A stretch of 32,913 nucleotides of DNA from Klebsormidium nitens (Eukaryota > Streptophyta > Klebsormidiophyceae > Klebsormidiales > Klebsormidiaceae). Under the pieces are notes generated by a model. The model saw only the letters and a program-made list of their open reading frames with translations, was not told where the DNA came from and did not search any database. Location: the NCBI GenBank assembly GCA_000708835.1, contig DF237733.1, positions 1-32,913 on the forward strand, in the 5' to 3' direction. This document shows, in pieces, positions 1 through 11,200 of this stretch. The position numbers and the translations under genes are program-made. Numbering within the stretch: position 1 is the stretch's first letter; every line of letters starts with the position of its first letter.

Positions 1-97
1 ACTTCTTGAAGGCCCGGTACATTTCGGGCAAGAAACCGACGGTACCAAGACCGAAAAAGTGTTGGGTATGGCCGGCCTGCCCAGGGGGGTATGACAT
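1..97 (-). CDS. 5' end of an unrecognised gene (partial, runs off left edge)
   Basis: Read on the minus strand, an ATG at 97-95 sits in a perfect Kozak-like context (GCCGCCATG). It opens 32 codons to the window edge with no stop. The peptide begins MSYPPGQAGHTQHFFGLG and continues with a PEMYRAFKK stretch. Third codon positions are mostly C or G, as in the confirmed exons here, while the flanking spacer is not. The peptide is short, Gly/Pro/His-rich at the start and aromatic afterwards. I do not recognise the family and assign no function. It is head-to-head with the gluconolactonase-like gene at 663, so the two may share the 565-bp spacer as a promoter. It could also be a chance reading frame, since only 97 bases are visible. 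Confidence 0.5.
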   Translation of the reverse strand, partial: MSYPPGQAGHTQHFFGLGTVGFLPEMYRAFKK

Positions 98-662
98 GGC
101 GGCCTGTGAGTGGCCCAAACTTTGTGCCACACACCCCTTGGCTTGCTGAGCACACTGGGCGCTGTGAGAACCTCAGCATGCTGCACAGCAGGCAGGTGCC
201 TTTATTGCAGCTAACTTATGCCAATACCCTGAAGCATCACTACAAGCTTGTCCTGGAGCTTGCAGTCCATGCATGCATAATGTGCTGCCAGTGCAAGAAC
301 CACGAAAATCACATCTAGTCCTTCTCCTGGTTGCATTGCAATCAATCAATCCGCTCCAACGCGGTGTGCCAGTCCGCAGACTCCTGATGATGAGCTGCGT
401 GTGGCCAGATTATTCATCAAAAAAAAAAAAAATGGTTGCATTGCAATTTTGGTAACTACAACTGAGTTGGACGAGCGGTTAGAAGCATGAGGTCACCAGC
501 AGTTGCTAGTTATTGCAATATTGAGGAATTGCACAACAGACGTATTCAATTGGACTGAGCTCCGTTCTTGCACAGTTTTTCTAAAACAACTATCATTTAG
601 CTTTAATCACTTTGAATTCACTTCTTACTACGGTTCCTCACGCCGAGTCTACTAAGCTGATC
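98..662. other. Divergent spacer between the left-edge gene and the gluconolactonase-like gene
   Basis: I find no convincing coding sequence here. This stretch should hold the promoters and 5' UTRs of both flanking genes. I see no clear TATA box at a sensible distance. Its one structured element is the poly-A-tailed insertion at 328-447, described separately. Confidence 0.5.
328..447 (+). mobile_element. Short retroposed insertion with poly-A tail and 15-bp target-site duplication
   Basis: The 15-mer TGGTTGCATTGCAAT occurs at 328-342 and again, without mismatch, at 433-447. The 90 bases between the copies (343-432) end in an uninterrupted run of 14 A (419-432) that abuts the second copy. Direct flanking repeats plus a 3' A tail are the signature of an insertion made by reverse transcription at a nicked target, as for LINE-mobilised SINEs and processed RNA fragments. 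The body (about 76 bases before the tail) carries no coding sequence. A stretch near 361-390 is faintly tRNA-like, but I could not find a good pol III B box, so the source RNA is unknown. Confidence 0.6.
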
Positions 663-3600
663 ATGGCGCCAAGAAAATTCTGTTACGTGGTTCTAATGGC
701 AATGATCTGGGTGCATTCTCTGGATGAAGTTACTGCAGTAGGAGGTGAGTGCATTTTCGCACGAAATGTTTTGTCACATACTGCGTTGAATCAAGGATAC
801 ATTCCTTTTGATAAAGTCAGTCCTCTGGGGCAGCATTGCTTTGGACTAGCTTTGAGAGCTTGTTGTGCGGGAATCAATGTGCACAGCATTGTGATAGACC
901 GGGGGGGTTTTGCCCCCTGAACAAGTGCTTCTCTTTTGGGCCTTGAATGCAATCTGAACTACCTCAACAAGAAACCAACCGAAGTTGCTGAAAGTCTCGT
1001 TGTGACCCCATACCGTCCGCTTCAAGAACTCTCATGAAGTTAACAACCCCTGACCTCATACATCAATCGACTCCGTCAGAACGCGACCTTATGATCTTGG
1101 GTATGTGTCGAGCGTGAACTCCGCCACTTTATGTAGAGTCAAAAATCGTGTTCACTAGAATCGCAGCTTTTGACGTGACAATATTCAGACTGTTGAAGCC
1201 AATGTTGCTGAAAGTCCAACGGTAGTGTGTCTCTAAGCTGCATCGCCATGGTAAGCAGCATCTATTCCTCCTGTTCGGTTTTGGCTGTGCAGAGAGTAGC
1301 TGGTCTTTGTCACAGAAAGACTTTCTCTGACGCTGACAGCACTGAAAACTTGCATTGCCCCTTTTCCCCAATGTTTGAAGACTTAAAAGAAACATGCGTA
1401 CGCTCTTGCTTAACCACTTGGCTGAACACACAATGTTTTCACTGAGGGCAACCAAGCCGCTTAAACACACCATCAAGCATCAACTACCCACCTCGAATTC
1501 TCTTATTCCAGAATCCCAAATACTGGCTCCACACCCAAGCTAAAAGTGCACTGTGCACGCACTTTCTCGCTCAACTAAGAGTGCGCTTCTTCCCCTGATT
1601 GATGCAGCCAGGTCGCTGCTACAAGGCCCTGCTCCCGCACCCGTCGCTCCCACAGGAGCTGCCGCAAGCCCTACAAACCTTACGCCCATGGCCGCACAAG
1701 GCCCTGCTGGGAGCGTCAACGCTACCGCCCTCCTAAATCTGCCTCAAGTCTGCCTGTTTCAGCAAGGGTTCGTGTACAACAAGACGGGATCCGGGGCCTC
1801 CAAGTTGGGGACGTGCGTTTTTGAAGTGTGGGATCTGGAGTTCTTGGAGATCCTCCCTACCAACCCGGTCATAACGGTACGAGAGCTAGCGGCTGGACTT
1901 CTTTATGGAAGCAAGCCTGGGCTATGTTTGGTTCAGAGCGAGACAGATCATGATGGTTCAAGAGTGTGGCGGGCTCTGATAATGGCGGGCAGCATGGGTG
2001 CCTCATGCTTGCATGAAATGAACGCTGTGCCCTTTTTGGTTCGGGGCAATCGACGAGTTTCGATCCGGTTGTGAAAACGCAATTTCTGAACACACAATGC
2101 TGTTCCTGATCACCTTGCCTGCGCGTGTGCAGCTGAGCATGTGCAGATCCTCCACTCTTTGAGAAGTTACTCCACTTGCTGCTTGTATCTAGTTCTGCTT
2201 ATCTATACCCTTGACTAGATCCCTGTTTTGGGCGACCATATTGTCAGAGCGCTGTCGAAAGTCCTGAAAAACTGTGTGGCCCTGGATCCCAGAAGCTCTA
2301 ATCGCAAGTCTTGGGCCTTTTAAGCTTGGAACCTAAGAAACCGAACTCTAACAAGCTCAGACCAGACACTTATAATCCACTACCAACGTAGCAAGTTCAA
2401 AGGCATCGTCCTTCTTACAGGAATTGGCAACTGCCCCCGCACACGAGGCCGGCGTATACTCCCCCTCCGATAACAGCGTCTTTGTGACGAGCACACTCAA
2501 CAAAACCACTGGCAATTCCATGCTGATGAAGGTGGACCTGTCGACCGGAGCGGTGAGCTTTCTCTAGTCTTATTCCAAATCGGAAGTTGGTATTGTCCTC
2601 TATTGAGGGCCTGCCTTTCCCTCCAGCGCTTCCGTGCATGTCGGTGCTTTCTCTCGTTTTCCCACTTCGGTCTCTCCACCTTCGCTGCAAAAAGTCCGTC
2701 TCTCACGGCGAGGAGAGAGTCGAACAAGCCCGTATCATTTGGAGATCTTATCCGGCGCCAAATCATCGTTTACGTTTTCCTTGCACTTTGGCGCAGTCTT
2801 GAGGTAATGCAAATTCGAGCGACGCTGGATGCGAGTGCAGCCGAACGAAAACCTTCGCAGTACGCCTGCCACTCGTGCATGCAGACCGCCTTGAAAAGTC
2901 GAAACCCCTCTTCATTCAAACCCTCTTTGACACGAATGTTTGTCGAAACAAGCTAGGGGAATTCAGAAGCCGGTTGGGAGGTCCAGATATTCAGGTTCTG
3001 TGCACATTTCACAACGTTGCCAAACGTCGGAGAGTCATGCTGATCGCGGGAATGCATACTGGGTCCGACCGAATTGCCAGTTCACAGCATCGCAGCCAAA
3101 TTTTCAAGGCCTCCTCTGGACAACTTGTCGCCCTGCTCAATGCGTTTGAGCTCATCACCAACTCCCAAATGCGTCCTGCCAATCAAAGCCCAGTTCTGCT
3201 GACCTGACGTTTCGGAACTAAGACCGCGGGCTCAGCCATCCCAGCAAGTTTGGCCTCGCACGTTCTGCAAGCAATGCTTCATCTGCCAAGCCGAACGAAA
3301 GATGATTGTTTCCCAAACTTCTGATACGAAACTCGCGTGCATATAATTCACCCCAAAGCTCGACGTTCCCCAGGAAAGTAGACGTTGTCGACCGGTTGTG
3401 CCGCCTAAACCCTTCCCAAACCCCGCAGGTGATCTTCCTCTCAACAGGACCAATGTCCAAACCTCTTCCTCAACATGCAGGTAACCTACGTCCTCAACCA
3501 GACTGCGGGCGCCAATGGCGCGATTCTCGCCTCCGACGGCGCCCTGATCCTCTGTATGCAAGGCAGTACAGCAATCCCCGGGCACCTTCTTCGGTTGAAT

Positions 3601-6600
3601 CTTTCTACCGGGCAGCAAACGGTGATTGCGGACAACTGGTTTGGATTAGAGTTCAACAGCCCAAATGACGTCGTGGAAGGCCCCGACGGCAGCTTTTACT
3701 TCACCGACCCTTCGTATGGCTAGTGAGTGCGGCTGGAATCTGTCTTACATCAGGTTCCGGCATTGTTGCGGATTTTGGGTACAGTTTGAGCGGAATCCTT
3801 GGTTATTATCAGGCTTTTCCATTTCGGCGTTCGGTGAAGTTTGGGTCTAATGAAGTCAGGCTTGTACTTTACCAATCGTCAGGCTAGTAGAGGTTGGCCA
3901 GGTATAGCTTCGTTTGGCTTCGCTTGTGCTCCGGCTGAGCTTCAATCTTTCGTATTGAGTACGCCTATAGCGGTTCTTGTGGTGACAGACTAGGTTTCTG
4001 CTTAGCTTTGTGCTAAATCTGGATCCGCTGCGGGTAAGTCTGGTCCGTTTGTGGTCAAGCTTCGTCAGCTAGCTACGCTTTGGTTGATTCTTGGCTCGAC
4101 TTTCATTTGGTTTTGTTTTCGAGGCTTTCGAAGTATTTTTTGGATTTTCGTCCGTGCTGGAACGTGTGTCCCCCCTAAGGTGAGCAAACCTGTCTCATAC
4201 AATATCCGGAATCCAGCCGGATCAGGAGAACTGTTCCCCAACTGGCCCGCCGTTCCGAATGTTAAGTAACATTGCGTTCCCGCCCTACCGATTCCATCTG
4301 CTTCGGAGCCTGAAGCGCCCTCACATCCAAACGCTCTTCCAGCGGGCAACGTTTTAAGAGATCCCCTCGAAGGTTTCATTCCATATGTCCCCTTTAAAAC
4401 CCAAAACGCCCTCGCAACTGATAGCGCGTTCGTCCCTTCCAGCGAGCAAGGTTTCAAGAACCCCCCCAGACGTTTCAATCGTTTCACAAAAAGGGAAACC
4501 CCGAAGCAGTTCTACATCCAAATGCTTTTGGCTCTGCTAGCGAGCAAGGCTTCAAGAAACCCCCCCAATCGTGTCGCTCCTTACTCATCCTTCCAAGCCC
4601 GAAGCGCCCTAAAATTGCAGCGCTCAACCGTCTCTTCCAGCGAGGAAGGTTTCAAGAACCCCCCCCAGACGTTTCAATCCTTTCACAAAAAAGGAAACCC
4701 CGAAGCGGTTCTACATCCGCACCCTTTTGTCTCTCGCGAGCAAGGTTTTAAGAACCCCCCTCAGACAAATCTCCCCAATCGTGTCGCTCCTTATTTATCC
4801 TTCCAAGCCCGAAGCGCCCTAAAATTGCAGCGTTCATTCGTCTCTTCCAGCGAGCAAGGTTTCAAGAACCCCCCCCAGACGTTCCAGTCCGTGTACCGGG
4901 TGCTTCCGTCCGGCCGGGTCGATGCCGTGGCGGAAGGCCTTTTGAAGCCCAACGGAATTGCCTTTTCGCCCGACTACGCGCAGTTGGCCGTAACGGATAC
5001 CGGATACGCGAGCGGGTGAGGCAATGAAATCGTTTGCCGTTAACCAGACCTCAACCAGGATACAGGCAGGGTCCTAAGTCTGCCAATTATAAGAGGATCA
5101 GCCCTGGTCAAGTCCGCACACCTCCTGTGAATTGTGACCGGTCGAAAAAGCAGAAGTTTGAAAGTCAGTTTGCCCCGATGTTGATGTTTTTTGTGGCGAA
5201 CGATCTTCGAACGGCTCTATGCGCCCATGAGAAAGGTAAGGTGAGCTGGTTTTTAACAGTGTGTTGGCCTTCAGATGCTGACGTCGTTTTTCGCTGACGG
5301 GCTTTGTTCTTTCGGGTCTTTTGTCTTTCGTTGTCACGCTGTTTTTGGTGATGAGGCAGACATGGCGTGGGCAGCGTTGGCATCTGCAAGCTGTAGTCCT
5401 GGAAAGATAGGAGGTTTCTATCGTTTGAGCTTTACGTCGTCATTGACGATCACCTGTGCTGGAGTGTCTTTTAGTCTGGGTCAATTCAGAAACAACAATT
5501 TTCAGTATATCTAGCGGTGGCAACGCGGTGACTCCTTTTTATTTTCAAGGCAGTAGTAGATCAGATTGCGCATAGGTAATTTCGGAAGAAGGTGCAACAC
5601 GCTCTCCCTTCATCTCAGCATCTTCATTTCCTGGAGCAATCTTGAGAAAGTCCGTCCTTTGAATACGATACGAGCATACTCAAGCAACCGATCTTTTTTC
5701 CTTTGCAGTTTCGGGACGAATAACGTCACACGGCCGCATTCAGTGTACGTGTATGACGTCACCCCCGGCGGGCGCCTAACTAACAAGCAATTCTTCGTTT
5801 CCACCGCCTCGTATGATGCCCCCTACCGGCCCGTCATTCCGGACGGCATCAAGGTCGATTCCGCTAACAGAGTATACTTGGGGACCGCGGACGGCGTCCA
5901 AGGTGCGGAATAGCGTATACATGCCTTAAATATTACCCGAAGAGTGTCCGTATGTTCCAGAGTTGCGTCCGAATTTTCTGGGGAGCGTCCATTGGTTTTT
6001 AGAATTCGAACGTTCCTGAAGGAACGTCCGAATGGCTATCAACGTTTGAATGTGTTGAGGAGCGTTTCAAATGCTTTGGAAAATGCGTCCAAATGAAATC
6101 ACCGCCATTCTACGTCTCGAACTCTGGCTCCCTGCCCTACGCTTTTGCCTCCCGAATCCTCTGAGGGGATTCTCAAAGGCACTGATTTTTTGCGACGCTG
6201 AAGCCATGTCACACGTTTCTGCGCCCCCTGATTGACACAGTATGGCTGAACTTCGGCGGCACGTTTGCTATGAGGTTCAAAGCTTCTGACCATATTGTCT
6301 CTAAGCACGCTTTGCAAAAACTGACGGCGCAAACGGGTGAATGTCCTCCTGTCCGCTGATAACCCAAGAACTCCGTTAGCTGTTCTGGACGGAATGCGCT
6401 CTTCGCGCCTCAAACTTCAAATGGTCGCTCGCCGCTCGTTCCTCGTATGTCGTAATACTTTCTTTGACTGGTTCCTCTTTGGGCGTGCAGTTTTCGACCG
6501 GGACGGGAGCCCCCTCGGCTTGATACGCTATCCGAACGTCGCCAACTTCGCTCTGGCGGGTCCGGCGCTCAACACACTCGTCCTCTTCAACGATACCAAC

Positions 6601-6681
6601 ATCGCGACCGTCCAATTGGCGAGCAGCGTCGTGTCCGCAGGGCAGCCGTACGCGAAGCGGGTTCTCAACATCAGGCCATAA
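663..6681 (+). CDS. Secreted SMP-30/gluconolactonase-like beta-propeller hydrolase
   Basis: Seven exons: 663-744, 1608-1876, 2421-2552, 3481-3722, 4851-5015, 5709-5902, 6491-6681. All borders are GT..AG, the phases agree, and the product is 424 residues ending in TAA. Exon 1 encodes a signal peptide (basic start, then a hydrophobic core ending about residue 19), so the enzyme is probably exported. A low-complexity Ala/Pro linker follows. The propeller resembles fungal-type lactonohydrolases, which open sugar or other lactones using a divalent metal. Likely ligands are Glu126 (AHEAGVY), Asn276 (PNGIAFSPD) and Asp342 (PDGIKVD), with Asn223 in NSPND as the substrate-side Asn; these are family analogies. 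Start chosen: ATGG at 663, the first Met giving a leader that splices in phase 1. Intron 4 contains in-frame duplicated acceptors, so longer isoforms are possible. The substrate cannot be read from the sequence. Confidence 0.82.
4441..4874 (+). repeat. Tandem duplication of 3' splice site plus start of exon 5
   Basis: Two near-identical units, 4441-4638 and 4639-4848, are followed by a third start at 4849 that is the real intron 4/exon 5 junction. Each unit begins with AGCGAGCAAGGTTTCAAGAA or a close variant, which is the acceptor AG plus the codons for EQGFKN, and then a C-run (PPQT). Each ends with a TTCC polypyrimidine tract. Weaker half-copies lie at 4539 and 4737, and a decayed one at 4341. 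The TTCCAG acceptors at 4443, 4641 and 4851 are 198 and 210 bases apart, both multiples of three. The frame stays open from 4443 to 5015. Confidence 0.85.
6010..6027. repeat. Short inverted repeat within a cluster of degenerate GCGTCC motifs (intron 6)
   Basis: ACGTTCCT and AGGAACGT form a perfect 8-bp inverted repeat around a 2-base centre. It sits in a 150-bp stretch (about 5940-6095) that repeats variants of GCGTCCGAAT (gcgtccgaat, gcgtccatt, acgtccgaat, gcgtccaaat). The stretch lies in intron 6 of the gluconolactonase-like gene. No function is evident; it may be decayed tandem-repeat DNA. Confidence 0.5.
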
Positions 6682-6707
6682 GCGATCACATATGCGCCAT
6701 AAGCGAT
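6675..6707. repeat. 21-bp tandem duplication spanning the stop codon
   Basis: GCCATAAGCGAT occurs at 6675-6686 and again at 6696-6707. The first copy contains the TAA stop of the gluconolactonase-like gene (6679-6681). The offset of 21 bases suggests a small tandem duplication at the end of the coding region that leaves the protein unchanged. Confidence 0.6.
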
Positions 6708-8241
6708 GCGGAGGTGTGGCGTATGTAGTGTGTTGAAGTGTGGCATTGATTTGAAGCTGTAACATATGCAGAGGAGTTTGTTGCTTTTCAGTAGGAAGGA
6801 GTCCAGGGCATTGTAACTCCAGGCATGGGAAAAGTGTATTGTACAGTGCGGTGGGGATCAATCGGAATGTCTTTGAAGCCTGCCTTGAACCTCCAATATC
6901 CAAGAAACCAGTCAACTGCAAGATCTAGGGTGGTTAGCGACCGATTCAGAGGCCGGCAACATTCAGCTGGCAGGCGTAATGAATATCAAAACAAAATGTA
7001 CAGTAAGTGAATGCACGTGGTACTACCAAGTTGAGTTCGTTCCGGGTTGTATAAACTTAGTAGCGCACACGAGACTGCGGACAACTGCGAATAGAACTGC
7101 CAGATTAGTGGATCTGTGCGCTCCGACTGGCAAGGCCCGTTGAGGTAGTCGTTCTTGATTGGATGTGCTAGAGCTAGAGCAGGAGATTTGCGTGCAAGTA
7201 TTGGCAGCCCGCGGCCCGCGTATTTTGGAATTGGTCAGCAAGCGCGCTGACGAAAGACTCCCTGCTAACGGATTGACTAGATGCCTCCCACAGCTGTACG
7301 ACCGACAATCGGCTCACAGCCTTAACTAGGGAGTTGTCAAATTGCTAGTACCTTCGTCTGCATGGGCGGCAGGGACCGAGCATCATTATGATCGGACTAC
7401 AAACGAGAAGAACGGGATCCTTGGCTAGAGAAATGTGATTGCTATACTGCAAATTGAGTTGGCCGCGGTAAGTGTTGCGGAGTTGCACAGCATTATATGA
7501 TGGTGCATACTACGCGTACTACATGTATATCGTCTGTCGATGTCGACCAGTCACCATCCATTCAACATGTCGAACAAGAAGTGTAAACACCCGGGCCGCC
7601 ATATCCATGTATGTAGAACTGTGGGCAAAAGGTAGACGACGTAAGCACGCTACGTGGCCCGCCATGAGTGTCTACACAAAATAGTTGACGTGCACAAAGC
7701 ATGCCAGCTGCACGTGTACGCGTGTTGAATGGACTACGTGATTATCGTGTTCAAGCTGCACGCGTCCTGATGAATGCGCTGTACATATTGCGTTGATTGC
7801 CGTTAACGTACGTACTGCAGCACGGTTCTCGTTACTATAAAGTCCCGTGATCATACCTGACAATTAGGCACAGTAAGCACGCAGCGACTCAATTCAAATG
7901 CACAAAGCTGGAGGCCGTATTCACCATTGCGCAGGTCCATATTAGTCCACGTTAAGATTGCAAGTCATTGAGCAGACCGGCTGCACGACGCCGGAGTTTT
8001 ATTCGGAATAAACGGTAACCTGGTTGCAACGGCCAACCCTTATGTAATACGAACTACATCATTGTCACTTCAACAGAGTCTCAAGTCGGACTTGCGCACC
8101 CATCCTGGCCGCTGCTCTTGATTATGCATCTTCGATCATGGCCCAAAGAGCTGAAGCACAATGCACAAAAGAAAACGACGACTTTGTTTTCACATAGGTA
8201 AGGCGTACGTGAACAGATGCATCATATTACAAGTGCATAAG
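6682..8241. other. Convergent spacer between gluconolactonase-like and WD40 genes
   Basis: This holds the 3' UTRs of both converging genes. I see no coding exon with supporting splice sites. TGTAA-type motifs at about 6759 and 6814 could act as polyadenylation signals for the plus-strand gene, a signal used by many green algae; this is tentative. The part from 7490 to 7860 is rich in ACGT/ACGCGT palindromes and includes a 10-bp inverted repeat (CCATTCAACA near 7558, TGTTGAATGG near 7723), but nothing forms a recognisable element. Confidence 0.4.
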
Positions 8242-11200
8242 CTATCGCTTGGGCGATGAGTTCCCCCCGTGCCCCAACCGGCTGTTGACGCGCGAGTTGC
8301 TCGTGCGTGCCAAGCTGGCCGTCGGCCCCTTGCTCCGGCGCACCGGTATGTCGCTCGGGTTATAAAACGCCGACTGGAGGTTCTCTTCCAGCTCGCGCAG
8401 CTTCCCGGCGAGGTGCGCGTGCGTGACCGGGGGAACGGACGGGTCGTCGGGCGCGGCCGCGGCCGCGGCGTCGACCGTCAGCCGACGACCTGAAGGGTTG
8501 GCGCCAAGTTTTGGCCTTAATGTTTGCGAGCCCTTTTCGTCAAGTTGCGGAACGAGGCCACAAGTTTGTTGAGGGACGCGTAGCAGAGATAAATGACGTG
8601 CAGTTTTTGGTGGGCTTCTGACGGCCGCGAATCATTGCATCCGCGAATTTTGGCGGCCGTCTTTTTCAAGGAGGTTTTTCGCATCCAAATGAGCCTCTGA
8701 TACATGTGGCAGTTGGAACAGGCCTGAGAGTACCGGATTGATGCACAATTTCTTCTTAGTAGCGTTGCGAAAAGCGTCAGCAACAATGGACTATTATGAT
8801 TATACGATACTCGTACTTGCATCTCGATCAATGCATCCATCCCGAGGAATTTAGGCCCTAGTTCATCCCGAGGCACACATGGTCCGTTGGCATTCCTTGT
8901 TCTTGCTACACCTTTCCGAGCTGTTCTTCCCCCCTGACTATCTCAATCCGGTGACTGGATAACGGACAAGCATCTTGGTTGGTCGCCCGAGCGCGCAAGG
9001 CTCCACTCCCAATCGACACTCAGGAACTTAAGAGAATGAAATACGCTAAGAGTTCGGAACAGATCTCACAGCGGAACTGACAATCATAGTTACGGGAATC
9101 ACGTACCTGCTTTCTTCGCAACACCGGCCTCCCTCGTTAGCCCCGGCCCCCACTGCTCCTTTCCGCGTAGCGATCTGGGCACGGTCAGGGGGTGCGCGCG
9201 CGCGTACGCGCTGCTGAAGCTGTCACGCGCGGCCGCCTCCTCAATCTGCTGCACGTTGGGCGTGTGGCCCTCCTCGAGAGCCGCCACTTGCTCCTGTAAG
9301 CGGGGTTTTAAGTTTTAATACTCTGGCTGGTATTCTGGCCAACGGGGGCGCGCGCGCGGCCGCCGTCTTCTAGTGCGACACCTCGTGTGGCCCTCCTTTA
9401 GCGCGGCTACTTGCGCCTGTAAGCGGGAGTTTGGGGGTTTTAAGAATGCATTTTGATACCCGGTCAGCGGGAAACATGTCGCTGACGAGCAGGCGGGCGA
9501 GGCCGCCGCCTTTTGAGTGCCACCCCTTGGGCGAATGTACCGAATCTCGAGCGCGGCAGCTTCCTTGGGTTAGGGGTTTAGGGTTTCCACTATTGGAAAT
9601 CAGGCATGAAAGTTTCGGAACAAGGGTACGTCTCTGCTTCAGAGCTTTGCCAGGTCCACTATGATTCTGAACTATGTGCGCAGAAAGACATGCAGTTGAA
9701 CGACAATCGCCCCAACGCACCTCGATAACGAACAGAGTGTCGGAGCGCTTGCGGCCTTCCTCCGGCTGCGCCGAAGCCGGCGCCGCGGCCGCCTTGCGCG
9801 ATGGCGCGAGCCACGCGCGCAAGCACTTGTCCTGAGAAGCGGAAAGGTAGATGCCGCGCTCGTCGACGTGCGCGAGTGCGCGCACAACGTCCTTGCAACC
9901 TGCGCCCGCACAAAGAGGAAATAGGGGCTTTGAGGGAATTTTTCATATCAGCTTCACATGACTATTTGCATGCTGCCAATGACCTCAAGCCATTTGAGCT
10001 TTGAGGAACGAGACTCCACAAGCGTCTGAAACACGTCTTTTAAGAAGCTTCCGACATGATCCCCGGGGTGCTTTCCTTACAAGCCCTCATTTTCGGGAAA
10101 TAAAAGCGACGAAGGACTCTTGATTTAAAAGTACAGGCTGTGAAGGACCTTTTTGCTCCTTGACAATCGCATTAGCAAGTTGCTGCCGACAGAAAGAAAC
10201 AAAAAGGTTGCCCAAAATCAGAAAGAGGGGGGCGGGGGGGAACCAATGAATAAGGGGCACAGTAGAAGTTCATAGCTTCCCTTTGGCAGCTCTTCTCTTC
10301 AAAAGTTGGCAGCACCTTACAGTGTCAAAAGCAAGGGCAGATTCAGGAAGCCTTCAAGAAGCGGACAAGAAGGTGAAAGGGAGGTTTTCACCTTACTCAA
10401 GCAGGAGCAAATCTCCAATGAGCGTCAGACGGCTCACCCGTGTACGGCTTATGCACGTCATTGAGATCCATGTCGTAGCAGTTGATCGCCTTCCCAAACG
10501 TCGCCGCCAGAATGACGCCGGTGTGCTCGTCCACCAACATGGCTGTGATCGGCTCCCCTGAAATGCAACGATTTAGTGTCAGAATTCTTGCATGATGGGC
10601 CAGACTCTGGATCTAACACTGGAGCGGAATGTTAAAAGCGGAGTCTTGCAGCTGATGTAGCTCGTTACTGAGCCGTCAGCGTCCAGAAACCCGACGCGCT
10701 GGGATTCATTCGTAGGCTGTTCCGGCAAAAGCTTCAATTGTCAAAGAAAGCTTCCATCAAGGTACTCTAAGCGGAACCACGAAATAAATGTGCTTCGTTC
10801 GTTTCGACAGGCTTCGGACGGCGGCTTTCCGCCCTTCTGCCGTTTACGGCGGATCTAGAGGATTCTCTCCTCAAAGAGTCTGAATCTAAAGTCACTTGAC
10901 CCTTCCGCGGGTTTCCCGTTTGTAAGAAAGTGTTTTTCAGTTCCAACACCAGATATTAACACTGTTTTGTTATGAACGGCCTTCTTCTCTCTGACTTCCA
11001 TCATACATTTCTTGAAACTTACGGCCTTCTTCTCTCTGACTTCCATCATACATTTCTTGAAACTTGAAATTTCGGTGTGCTACAAAACGTGGCGCCCACA
11101 AAGCATCTCAAGGCGCTAAAGTTGAATGTACAGCCCGTCGATCTTCCTTTCTGCAGCTTTCCCCTCGCAATCCACACCGCCACTCGCTTGCCTTACCTTT

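Noticed and set aside
3430-3480. An extra upstream acceptor (3429) for exon 4 of the gluconolactonase-like gene
   Set aside because: It would add 52 bases and break the frame. The acceptor at 3480 joins KVDLSTGA to VTYVLNQ exactly where the family is continuous.
4539-4740. Half-copies at 4539 and 4737 as further usable acceptors for exon 5
   Set aside because: The first is 310 bases from the true acceptor (not a multiple of three) and the second lacks the AG.
7490-7860. Possible inverted-repeat transposon in the convergent spacer
   Set aside because: Only a 10-bp inverted match was found, with no target-site duplication, terminal motif or transposase fragment.
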